64,000 nt of DNA from Rugamonas rivuli (GTDB lineage: Bacteria; Pseudomonadota; Gammaproteobacteria; Burkholderiales; Burkholderiaceae_D), in NCBI RefSeq assembly GCF_009380165.1, contig NZ_WHUF01000003.1, forward strand, positions 186,001 through 250,000, given 5' to 3'. A program made the position numbers and the translations under genes. The notes beneath the pieces were generated by a model. It did not search any database and was not told the origin of the DNA. It was given only the letters and a program-made list of their open reading frames with translations. Positions 9,237 to 16,875 of the stretch are shown here, piece after piece. Position 1 is the first letter of the stretch. Each line of letters starts with the position of its first letter.

Positions 9237-9693
9237 CGCCCATTTGCTGTAACAGGGTCAGGTTGTCTTCCAGGTGCCAGTTCTCGGCGATGCGGCCGTC
9301 GGCCACGCGGTACAGGTCGAAGGCCTGGAAGTCGATCACCTGCCCCTTGCCAGCGGTCGCGCCGAACTGGCCGGTGAAGTGACCGCTGAAATGCAGGTGC
9401 ACTGCCACGCGGTCGCCGTTGACGACCATGTCGGTGATTTCGGCTTTCAGGTCGGGCACGGCGGCGCGGAAGCCTTTCGACGCTTGCAGCGGGCCGTTGA
9501 CGCCCTGCTCGCGCCCTGCCGGCAAGGTGCGGTCCATGAAGTTCGGGGCCAGCGCTTGGGCGGCCAGTGCAGGGTCGCCGGTGTTCCAGAAGGCGGCGTA
9601 GCGGCGGGCTGCCTGGATGGTGAGGTCGGCGGTGTTGTCGGCGTGGGCGGCGCCGGCCAGCAGCAAGGCGGCGAGCAGGAGGGAGCGTTTCAT
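9196..9693 (-). CDS. Secreted SnoaL-like / NTF2-fold protein
   Basis: This 165-residue protein has a signal peptide (MKRSLLLAALLLAGAAHA). The mature domain has the SnoaL/ester-cyclase pattern: a start of RYAAFWNTGD, a middle GFRAAVPDLKAEI, and an end DLYRVADGRIAENWHLED. Such NTF2-fold proteins are often polyketide cyclases or simply small-ligand binders, and a periplasmic one has no assigned reaction. The ATG at 9693 is preceded by AAAGGACT. It overlaps the LysR gene tail convergently by 41 bases. Function is otherwise unknown. Confidence 0.8.
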   Translation of the reverse strand: MKRSLLLAALLLAGAAHADNTADLTIQAARRYAAFWNTGDPALAAQALAPNFMDRTLPAGREQGVNGPLQASKGFRAAVPDLKAEITDMVVNGDRVAVHLHFSGHFTGQFGATAGKGQVIDFQAFDLYRVADGRIAENWHLEDNLTLLQQMGVMPGLQSAPAKTQ

Positions 9694-9810
9694 GGGCAGT
9701 CCTTTCGTTGATTGGATGCCCAAATTGTGCGCCGCCCGCCGCCGCGCGGGAATTGGCCTGGCGCTTGAAGCAGCTGCTTGCTGCGGTTGAAAATGCCACG
9801 CAGTGGGAGG

Positions 9811-10557
9811 CTAGCGCGCCCCGGCGGCGTCGATGATGGCGCCGCTGACGTAGGACGATTGTGGGCTGAGCAGCCACAATATCGTCTCCGCGATCTCCTC
9901 CGGCTGGCCGCCGCGCAGCATCGGCACGTTGGACTCCAGCCGCGCCACGCGCCCGGGATCGCCGCCGCTGGCGTGGATATCGGTATAAATCATTCCCGGC
10001 CGGACGCAGTTCACCCGTATGCCCTCGGCCGCCACTTCCTTCGACAAGCCCAGTGTCATCACATCGATCGCGCCTTTGGACGACGCGTAGTCGATGTAGA
10101 CGTTAGGCGCCCCATGCTTCGCCGCGCCGGACGACAGGTTGACGATGCCGCCACCCTGCCCGCCGCTGGCGGTCGACATGCGCTTGACCGCCTCCTTGCT
10201 GCACAAGAAGTAGCTGATCACATTGGTGGTGAACACCCGCTGCAAGCGCTCCACCGACATCTCCGTCAAGCGGCACTGCTGCTCCAGCACGCCGACGTTG
10301 TTGACCAGCGCCGTCAACGGCCCCAGTTCCTCATCGACGGTTTCGAACAGGCGCTGCACATCTGCCTCCACGCTGACATCGGCCTGCACGGCGATGGCCT
10401 CGCCGCCCTCGGCGACGATCTGCGCGCGCAGCTTGTCGGCCGCCTGCGCGTCGTTCAGGTAGTTGATGCAGACGGCGTAGCCGCGCCGGCTGGCCATCAG
10501 CGCGGTCGCCGCGCCTATGCCCCGGCTGCTGCCGGTAACGAGTATCACTTGTTTCAT
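9811..10557 (-). CDS. Short-chain dehydrogenase/reductase (SDR)
   Basis: This 248-residue classical SDR has the cofactor motif TGSSRGIGAA at the N-terminus, NNVG in the middle, a catalytic serine in NLSSGAAKHG and the YASSK active site. The residue after beta-2 context (INYLND) suggests NADP(H) preference but does not prove it. The substrate is unknown; the closest annotated relatives are usually glucose 1-dehydrogenase or 3-oxoacyl-ACP-reductase-like. It is preceded on the same strand by the dsbA transcript, which ends at a clear terminator, so it probably has its own promoter in 10558-10606. Confidence 0.9.
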   Translation of the reverse strand: MKQVILVTGSSRGIGAATALMASRRGYAVCINYLNDAQAADKLRAQIVAEGGEAIAVQADVSVEADVQRLFETVDEELGPLTALVNNVGVLEQQCRLTEMSVERLQRVFTTNVISYFLCSKEAVKRMSTASGGQGGGIVNLSSGAAKHGAPNVYIDYASSKGAIDVMTLGLSKEVAAEGIRVNCVRPGMIYTDIHASGGDPGRVARLESNVPMLRGGQPEEIAETILWLLSPQSSYVSGAIIDAAGAR

Positions 10558-10570
10558 AAGCTACCTTATC

Positions 10571-10598
10571 AAAGAAAAAGCCCGCTGCTGCGGGCTTG
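10571..10598 (-). terminator. Rho-independent terminator of the dsbA unit
   Basis: The stem AAGCCCG/CGGGCTT with a 6-base loop is followed on the minus strand by TTTTTC. It sits 9 bases after the 110-residue membrane protein stop and ends that transcript before the SDR gene. Confidence 0.85.
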
Positions 10599-10606
10599 GG
10601 CCATGC

Positions 10607-10939
10607 TTATTTTTCCGGGCTGACGTGGGTCAGCGCGTAGCTCACATGCTCCCACCAGTGCTCGCGCGAGTGCACGGTGCGCAGGCACTTCTTGTCGATT
10701 TCGCCCTTGAAGACGGGGTCGAAGCACTGCTTGGTCATCAGCGCGTTGCGCTGGTTCTCGGCGTTGCTCAAGGCGATCACCAGCCAGACGATGAAGCCCA
10801 GCGCCAGCACCGCCAGGCTCCAGGCGACGTGGTTGATGTAGGCCCATTCGAACAGGGTCTCGATGACAGGCGAAGACTCCTTGTATATCTTCATGACCTG
10901 GCCCTCGGCCGCTTTGCGTTCGTCGCTGATTTCTTTCAT
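10607..10939 (-). CDS. Small membrane protein of unknown function
   Basis: This 110-residue protein has one clear membrane segment (VAWSLAVLALGFIVWLVIAL, about residues 38-57), charged N-terminal residues and a soluble tail with two cysteines (QCFDP and KKCLR). The paired cysteines and the position 10 bases after dsbA suggest it may be exported and disulfide-bonded, but that is inference. It ends at a strong terminator. I do not recognise the family. Confidence 0.75.
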   Translation of the reverse strand: MKEISDERKAAEGQVMKIYKESSPVIETLFEWAYINHVAWSLAVLALGFIVWLVIALSNAENQRNALMTKQCFDPVFKGEIDKKCLRTVHSREHWWEHVSYALTHVSPEK

Positions 10940-10949
10940 GGCGCTATCC

Positions 10950-11612
10950 TTACTTCTTTCCGGCGCGTTCCTGGGCCGACTTGGCTACCAGGCTGTCCGC
11001 CACTGCAAACACGGCTGCGTGCACCTCGGGGGTGGACGTCAGGCCATGGCCCGCCACCGACGGCGATGTCGTGTAGTGACCGTCGATCACAAGCGTCGGA
11101 GCACTGTCCAGTTTATACTGGTTTGCCACCTGCACGCCACGCTTCATCTTAGCTTGGACACCAAACGAGTTGAAAAATTCCAGATATTTGGCCTTGTCGA
11201 CGCCGTTTTTGACGACGAAGTCGAGGATGGCCTGGTCGGTATTGAGGCGGTTATGTTCGACGTGGACGGCGTGGAACAGCTTTTCGTGCATGCCGTTGCC
11301 CAGCGCGTTCATCGCCTCCAGCGTGAAGAAAGCCTTGGCTTGCGCATCCTCGCCCAGGTGCATGCGGCGGAAGACGATCTTGTCGCCCTGCTTCCTGACC
11401 CATTCGGCCAGCGGCGCTTCCAGCTGGTTGCAGTACGGGCAGTGGTACATGAACACTTCCAGCACTTCGACCTTCTTGCCGGTGTCGGGACGGTTGGGCA
11501 GGTCCAGCGTGTTGTAGTCCACGCCATTCTTGAAATCGGCGGCTTGGGCGCCGGCGGCGGCCAGGAAGGCCGCGGTGACGACCAGCGGGCGCAGGAAGCT
11601 CAGGAAACGCAT
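10950..11612 (-). CDS. dsbA: Thiol:disulfide interchange protein DsbA
   Basis: This 220-residue periplasmic oxidase has a signal peptide ending AGAQA and a thioredoxin fold with the catalytic CPYC (FMYHCPYCNQLE). The DsbA helical insertion and the cis-proline loop (SAPTLVIDG) follow. It puts disulfides into exported proteins and is recharged by DsbB, which is not in the window. The active-site dipeptide PY differs from the E. coli PH; PY is common in betaproteobacterial DsbA. Length is normal. Confidence 0.95.
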   Translation of the reverse strand: MRFLSFLRPLVVTAAFLAAAGAQAADFKNGVDYNTLDLPNRPDTGKKVEVLEVFMYHCPYCNQLEAPLAEWVRKQGDKIVFRRMHLGEDAQAKAFFTLEAMNALGNGMHEKLFHAVHVEHNRLNTDQAILDFVVKNGVDKAKYLEFFNSFGVQAKMKRGVQVANQYKLDSAPTLVIDGHYTTSPSVAGHGLTSTPEVHAAVFAVADSLVAKSAQERAGKK

Positions 11613-11698
11613 GACAGTCCTTCATCGAGGGTAAGTGGCAAACGCCGCGAGATTACCACCTTTTCCACGATGTGCAAATTATGGCTGCATTAAACCCG

Positions 11699-12595
11699 TC
11701 AAGGCCGGTGCTGGCGTGCCGCTTCCAGCCGTTCGCACAGCACGGCGACGCCGTCGGCGATGCGCGGCGTGGCGCGCACCAGGGTTTCGCTGTCGATCAT
11801 GAACAGGTTGCCGCGCTGGACCGCCTGCATGCCCTTGTACTGCTTCCAGATATTGATGCCGGCTTCGGCGTCGTGCTTCTCGCCGCCGACGATGGCTTCC
11901 GGATTTTCCTGCAACACGGCCTCGGTGCTGACCGTGGGCGCGGCCACCTTGAGCGCGGCGAACACGTTCTGGCCGCCGCACACGCGGAGCGCGTCGCTGA
12001 CGATATGCTCGCCGCTCAGCGTGAACAGCGGCTTTTCCCAGATCTGGTAGAACACCCGCACCGTGGACCGCTGCGCGTAGGTGGCCGACAGTTTGGCGAT
12101 GCGCTGGCGGTAGTCCTGCGCGGACTTTTGCGCGGCGGGTCCGGTGTCCATCAGCTGGCCCAGGCGGGTCAGACTGGTGGCCACCTCTTCCAGCTTTTGC
12201 GGGTCGCTGTAGAAGATGGGGATGCCCAGGCTTTTCAGCTGGTCCAGCTGGCGGGCGGTGTTCCCGCTCTTCCACACCACCAGCAGGTCCGGACGCAGCG
12301 CCAGCACATGCTCCATGTCGATGGTGGCGTTGCTGCCCACCTGCGGGATGCGCTTGGCCGCTTCCGGGTAATCGCTGTAGTTCATGACGCCGACCACGCG
12401 TTCGCCGCCGCCGGCCGCAAACAGCAGCTCGGTGATGTGCGGCGCCATCGAGATGATGCGCTGCGCCGGTTTGGCGACGGTGACGCTGTTGCCGGCGTCG
12501 TCCTTCACCGTGACGGCGGCGTGCGCGCACAGCGGCGCGCACGCCAGCGCCAGCACAGGCAAGGCGTAGCGAACGGTCGTGGTCAGGGCGCGCAT
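11699..12595 (-). CDS. btuF: Cobalamin-binding periplasmic protein, BtuF-like
   Basis: This 298-residue substrate-binding protein has a signal peptide (MRALTTTVRYALPVLALACA) and the helical-backbone fold of BtuF/FecB proteins, with RIISMAPHITELLFAAGGGERVVG and LRPDLLVVWKSGN as hallmarks. Its ATG overlaps the receptor stop as TGATG, so the two are translated together. The shared cobalamin riboswitch makes vitamin B12 or a corrinoid the likely ligand. No BtuC or BtuD gene is adjacent in this window, so the ABC permease must be elsewhere. Confidence 0.88.
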   Translation of the reverse strand: MRALTTTVRYALPVLALACAPLCAHAAVTVKDDAGNSVTVAKPAQRIISMAPHITELLFAAGGGERVVGVMNYSDYPEAAKRIPQVGSNATIDMEHVLALRPDLLVVWKSGNTARQLDQLKSLGIPIFYSDPQKLEEVATSLTRLGQLMDTGPAAQKSAQDYRQRIAKLSATYAQRSTVRVFYQIWEKPLFTLSGEHIVSDALRVCGGQNVFAALKVAAPTVSTEAVLQENPEAIVGGEKHDAEAGINIWKQYKGMQAVQRGNLFMIDSETLVRATPRIADGVAVLCERLEAARQHRP

Positions 12596-14616
12596 CAGAA
12601 CTCGTAGCGGGCCGACAGTTTCAGCTGGCGGCCGTCGGCGGTGTAGATGCCGTACTGGCAGCCGAACGCCTGCGAGAAGTAGCGCTTGTCGGCCAGGTTC
12701 TGGCCCGACACCGCGAACTCCCACTGGCCCAGCTTGCGGGCGTAGCGCGCATCCAGCGTGGTGTAGGACGGGATCTGCGCCGGGCACTTGTTATCGAAGT
12801 CGCCGCCGTAGCGCTGGCTGTCTGCCCACTGCACGCCGACATCGGCGGTGTGGCCGGTGGCCAGGGTCCAGCTCAGGCGCGCGGTCAGCGTGTTCTTCGG
12901 CACCAGCACCATCTCCTTGCCGCTGTTGACGCCTTCGGTGAACTTGGCGTCCACGTGCTGGTAGTGCGCGTTGACGCTCCAGTTGGCGTTGATGCGCTGC
13001 TCGGCATCGAGCTCGAAGCCTTCGCGGCGGGTCGGCGCCAGGTTGGTGTTGGCGCCGTAGCCGAAGTTCAGCGTCGGATCGTAGAAGATCTCGTTGGTCA
13101 GGTTGTGGCGGAACACGCGGCCGGTGATCTTCTGGCCGGTGGCGCCGTAGCTGACGCCCAGTTCCAGGTCGTGCGACTGCTGCGGCACCAGCAGCACCTT
13201 GTTGGTGTCGACGGTGTAGCCGTTTTCGTCGGCGTTGGCGACGCGGTAGCTCTGGCCGGCCTTGCCGTACACGGTCAGCTTCGCGACCGGCATGTAGCTC
13301 GCCTGCAGTTCCCAGGCATTCAGGCCTTGCGCCAGTTTGTAGTTGTTCAGGCCGAAGGTGTTCAGCGGATCGTTGAAGTCCTTGTTGAAGATTTCGCGGC
13401 GCACGCCGGCCGATACGCGGCCTTCATGGGCGGCGTCGAAACGCAGCTCGTCGCGCACGTACACCGCTTTCGAGTGCTGGGTGGCGTCGGCCGCCGAGAA
13501 GTGGCCGCTGTCGGCGCTGACGCGATTCCATACGGTCCAGTCGAAGCCGGCCACCATCTCGTTCAGCAGGCCGTTGATCTCGCCCAGGCGGCGCACGCGC
13601 GGCGAGAACTGGGTTTGTTTGCTGTCCATGGTGTAGGTCGACGCACCTTTGGGGCCGGCGTAGGTCGACTCCACCGTCTTCTTGCGGTAGGACAGATCGG
13701 CCGCCAGCTCGTAGCCGCCGATGCGGCGCTGGCCGAAGGCGGTGAAGCGGTCGCTGTCGAGATTGGCGTAGTCATTGGGCGTCTTGGCCATGCGCGGATT
13801 GGCGTTGTACTCCGCCTGGATCAAGGAACCCGAAAGGCGCATGTCCTGGCGCGCGCCTTCGTAACGGAAGCCTGCGCGGCCGGCGTTGTCGAACCATTGC
13901 GCGCCGCCGCTGAAGTGGGTCTGCTTGAATTCGTTGTTGTCGCGGTAGTTGTCGGTGCGCTGGGTGTCCAGCGTGGCGTCGGCGGCGAAGCCGTCCCAGG
14001 CCTGGAAGCCGGACACGCGCGCTTCGCCGGCGCGGAACTGGCCGCCCTCGACGAACACGCTGCCGCGGCGGCTGTTCTTGACCGGGCGTTTGGTGACGAT
14101 GTTGATCACGCCACCGGTGGCGCCGTCGCCGTACAACACGCTGGCGCCGCCGCGCGTGATTTCGATGTGGTCCACGGTGTCGATAGGGATGGTCGACAGG
14201 ATGGCGTTACTCAGTTCATTTTCCGACAGGCGCACGCCGTCCAGCACGATCACCATGTTCTGGCTGCTGTTGGTGCCGAAGCCGCGCAGGTCCAGGCCGA
14301 AGTCCGGGCTGCCGTCCAGGCTTTGGCGGCCGTAGACGCCGCCCACTTTGCGGATCGCGGCGTTGACGTCGTTGGCGCCGGCGCGCTGGATGTCTTCAGC
14401 GGTGATGATGGTGGCGCCGATCGGAGCCAGCGCCGGGTCGGCGTCGAAGCGCGAGCCGGTGATGACGATCGGTGCGAGCACCTGGGCGACCTGCGCGCCG
14501 GCGGTGGCGCCGGCAGCGGCGGCATCTTGCGCCAGGGCGCTGACGGGAACGGCGGCGGTAAAGCACAGGGAAACGGCGGCGGCCAGCAGGCGCGGTTGGA
14601 AAGCGGTGGAGTGCAT
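12595..14616 (-). CDS. btuB: TonB-dependent cobalamin receptor, BtuB-like
   Basis: This 673-residue outer-membrane receptor has a signal peptide (cleavage after AAVPVSALAQ), a TonB box-like PIVITGSRFD, a plug domain with the INIVTKRP motif, and a 22-strand barrel ending in the C-terminal aromatic LSARYEF. It imports cobalamin or related corrinoids using TonB energy, presumably from the tonB-exbBD genes at the right end. The cobalamin riboswitch upstream and the coupled BtuF-like gene define the substrate better than the receptor sequence itself, which could otherwise pass for a siderophore receptor. Confidence 0.9.
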   Translation of the reverse strand: MHSTAFQPRLLAAAVSLCFTAAVPVSALAQDAAAAGATAGAQVAQVLAPIVITGSRFDADPALAPIGATIITAEDIQRAGANDVNAAIRKVGGVYGRQSLDGSPDFGLDLRGFGTNSSQNMVIVLDGVRLSENELSNAILSTIPIDTVDHIEITRGGASVLYGDGATGGVINIVTKRPVKNSRRGSVFVEGGQFRAGEARVSGFQAWDGFAADATLDTQRTDNYRDNNEFKQTHFSGGAQWFDNAGRAGFRYEGARQDMRLSGSLIQAEYNANPRMAKTPNDYANLDSDRFTAFGQRRIGGYELAADLSYRKKTVESTYAGPKGASTYTMDSKQTQFSPRVRRLGEINGLLNEMVAGFDWTVWNRVSADSGHFSAADATQHSKAVYVRDELRFDAAHEGRVSAGVRREIFNKDFNDPLNTFGLNNYKLAQGLNAWELQASYMPVAKLTVYGKAGQSYRVANADENGYTVDTNKVLLVPQQSHDLELGVSYGATGQKITGRVFRHNLTNEIFYDPTLNFGYGANTNLAPTRREGFELDAEQRINANWSVNAHYQHVDAKFTEGVNSGKEMVLVPKNTLTARLSWTLATGHTADVGVQWADSQRYGGDFDNKCPAQIPSYTTLDARYARKLGQWEFAVSGQNLADKRYFSQAFGCQYGIYTADGRQLKLSARYEF

Positions 14617-14702
14617 GTCAGATCATTTTCAAAAGAGACATCCGCCTGCGTCCCCGCAAGCCGGAAGTGTACGGAAGCCGCGCGGATCGCATCACGCGCG
14701 CT

Positions 14703-14865
14703 TCCCCCAGGTCTGGCCGGTATCCGGGCTGGCAAGGCGCTCAAGCGGCCTTGCGTTACCGTTGCGGGGGCAGCACACCTTGGCCGTCACGCTGCGAGCG
14801 TGGGCGGCCTGTGTTTCCCGTTTAACTGCGCATGTGAGCACATGGGCAAGCACCAGAACCCCGGC
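14703..14865 (-). promoter_or_regulatory. Cobalamin (AdoCbl) riboswitch
   Basis: Read on the minus strand, the leader shows the class landmarks in order: TTCTGGTGC near the 5' stem, GGGAAACACAGG, the invariant CTGCCCCCGCAACGG (about 14758-14774), and a 3' block AGCCCGGATACCGGCC followed by AGACCTGG. Family knowledge says this aptamer binds adenosylcobalamin and shuts down btuB-type genes. The receptor starts 87 bases downstream. I see no separate strong terminator, so control may be at translation. Confidence 0.95.
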
Positions 14866-14926
14866 ATTATACGCCCGCGCTCCGTATCATTAACAATTTA
14901 GATATGACCTATCTACATTTCGCGCA

Positions 14927-14968
14927 TTGATTACAACAGCTTCCGTCCTTATAGTGAGTCCATACTCA
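14927..14968 (+). promoter_or_regulatory. Promoter and operator-like dyad before the DODA dioxygenase gene
   Basis: TTGATT at 14927-14932 and TATAGT at 14950-14955 are spaced by exactly 17 bases, a near-consensus housekeeping promoter. The inverted repeat TGAGT-CCAT-ACTCA (14955-14968) lies right where transcription would start, as expected for a repressor site. The regulator is not visible in the window. Confidence 0.65.
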
Positions 14969-14983
14969 AACCGGAGCTTTACC

Positions 14984-15781
14984 ATGAATGCATTGCCTAG
15001 CTATTTTCTTTCCCATGGCGGCGGCCCGTGGCCGTTCATGATGGACCAGGTGGGCCATCTGTACGGCCAGCTGGACGCGTCGCTGCGCGACATCCCGCGC
15101 CAGCTCGGCGTGACGCCAAAGGCGGTGCTGGTGATTACGGCGCATTGGGAGGGCCGCGATTTCACGGTATCGTCGTCGGCGCGGCCGCCGATGATCTATG
15201 ACTATGGCGGCTTCCCGCCGCACACCTATGAGGTGCAGTACAAGGCGCCCGGTGCGCCGGAGCTGGCGGCGCAGGTCAAGCAGCTGCTCGATGCGGGCGG
15301 TTTCCCGGCGCAGCTGGACCCGCAGCGCGGCTTCGACCACGGCACCTTCAGCGCCATGTATCCGGTGTATCCAAACGCGGACGTGCCTATCGTGCAGCTG
15401 TCGCTCAAGCACGGCCTCGATCCGCTGACGCATCTGGAGGCGGGCCGTCTGCTGGCGCCCTTGCGCGAGCAGGGTGTGCTGATCGTCGGCAGCGGGCTCA
15501 GTTACCACAACCTGCGCGCCTTCAACGCCCAGGGCGCGGCGGCCTCGCATGCCTTCGACGAGTGGCTGCGCGCGACCATGGCGCTGCCGCCGCAGCAGCG
15601 CGCGGCGCAGTTGATGGAGTGGGAAAAGGCGCCGTCTGCGCGCATGGCGCATCCACGCGAGGAGCATCTGCTGCCGTTGATGGTGGTGCTGGGCGCGGCG
15701 GAGAACGAAGCGGCCAGCGTCCCCTATCACGAGGACGCGTTCATGGGATCGCTGGCAGTGAGCAGCTTCCGCTTCGGTTAA
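14984..15781 (+). CDS. ygiD: DODA-type extradiol aromatic ring-opening dioxygenase
   Basis: This 265-residue class III extradiol dioxygenase shows the LigB-superfamily layout: FLSHGGGPWPFM at the N-terminus, VLVITAHWEG, then HGTFSAMYPVYP and GSGLSYHNLRAF with the further metal or catalytic histidines. Members open catechol rings such as DOPA, and bacterial YgiD is a zinc-containing DOPA 4,5-dioxygenase in vitro. The physiological substrate is uncertain. The ATG at 14984 follows CCGGAGC; an earlier in-frame start at 14927 lies inside the promoter. It converges with the YlqF gene, leaving 10 bases. Confidence 0.9.
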   Translation: MNALPSYFLSHGGGPWPFMMDQVGHLYGQLDASLRDIPRQLGVTPKAVLVITAHWEGRDFTVSSSARPPMIYDYGGFPPHTYEVQYKAPGAPELAAQVKQLLDAGGFPAQLDPQRGFDHGTFSAMYPVYPNADVPIVQLSLKHGLDPLTHLEAGRLLAPLREQGVLIVGSGLSYHNLRAFNAQGAAASHAFDEWLRATMALPPQQRAAQLMEWEKAPSARMAHPREEHLLPLMVVLGAAENEAASVPYHEDAFMGSLAVSSFRFG

Positions 15782-15791
15782 AGCTTAGCGC

Positions 15792-16742
15792 TTAAGTACC
15801 GCGCTTGCCGTTGGCGTAGGCTTCGGCCTTGGCGGCGGCGATCGCGGCTTTTTCGGCCGCCTTCACCGCCATCTCGGCGTCATGCACGTCCAGCCGCTCC
15901 TTGCGGTTGTTCGGCGTCTCCAGCGAGATGCGGCCCAGGATGCCGCTGCGGTAGTCGCCCAGGAAGGTGTGCGAGGCTTTTTCGAAATCGAGGTCGCCGC
16001 CCTTCTGGCGGAAACCGCGCTTGGCCGCCACGCCCTCCACCACCGCGATGCCGTCGAACGTTTCGATGTCCTTGAAGCCGTAGCGCGCCACCAGCAGCTG
16101 CGGGTAGTACTTCAGCATCTCGTCGGCCAGGAACACCGCCACCTCTTCTTCGATCAGCGCGTTCGAGCCGATCGCGTGGCTGGCGGCCAGCATCAAACCG
16201 TCGCTCGGCAGCGCGATCTTCGGCCACAGCATGCCCGGCGTGTCGACCAGGATGGTGTTCTTGTCCAGGTAGAGCTTCTGCTGCTGCTTGGTGACGGCCG
16301 GCTCGTCGCCCACCTTGGCCACCTTGCGCTTCAACAGCGCGTTCATCAGCGTCGACTTGCCGACGTTGGGGATGCCCATGATCATGATGCGCAGCGGCTT
16401 GGTCGGCACGCCGCGGTGCGGCGCCAGCTGCTTGGCCAGTTCCGGCACGCGCGCCACGTCGGCCGGCTTCTTGGTCGTCATTGCGAACGCGGTCACGCCT
16501 TCCTGCGCGTTGTAGTAGGCCACCCAGGCCGCCGTGGCGGCCGGATCGGCCAGATCGACCTTGTTAAGGATCTTCAGGCACGGACGCTGGCGGAACTTGC
16601 GCAGCTCCTCCACCATCGGGTTGGTGCTGGCCTCGGGCAGGCGCGCGTCGACCACCTCGATCACCAGATCGGTGTTCTCCATCTGCTCGGCCGCCTTCTT
16701 CTTGGCGGCGTTCATGTGCCCTGGGTACCATTGTATCGACAT
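15792..16742 (-). CDS. ylqF: Ribosome biogenesis GTPase YlqF/RbgA
   Basis: This 316-residue protein is a circularly permuted GTPase: the order is G4 (LNKVDL), G1 (GIPNVGKSTLMN) and G3 (DTPGMLWP). It starts with the diagnostic MSIQWYPGHMNAAKK. In Bacillus the relative RbgA helps mature the 50S subunit; in Proteobacteria the role is inferred. The C-terminal helical RNA-binding tail ends in an Ala/Lys-rich helix. Length is normal. Confidence 0.93.
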   Translation of the reverse strand: MSIQWYPGHMNAAKKKAAEQMENTDLVIEVVDARLPEASTNPMVEELRKFRQRPCLKILNKVDLADPAATAAWVAYYNAQEGVTAFAMTTKKPADVARVPELAKQLAPHRGVPTKPLRIMIMGIPNVGKSTLMNALLKRKVAKVGDEPAVTKQQQKLYLDKNTILVDTPGMLWPKIALPSDGLMLAASHAIGSNALIEEEVAVFLADEMLKYYPQLLVARYGFKDIETFDGIAVVEGVAAKRGFRQKGGDLDFEKASHTFLGDYRSGILGRISLETPNNRKERLDVHDAEMAVKAAEKAAIAAAKAEAYANGKRGT

Positions 16743-16875
16743 GCTCTGACCTTCAAAATCGTTCTGACAATCCGCTATTTTACCTGCTGGCCCGACTGGA
16801 CTTCGGATATCATGAGGCGCTTTTCCGTTTTTCTGACCATATAAACAATATTATTTCTCCACCGGAGTGCTGAAG

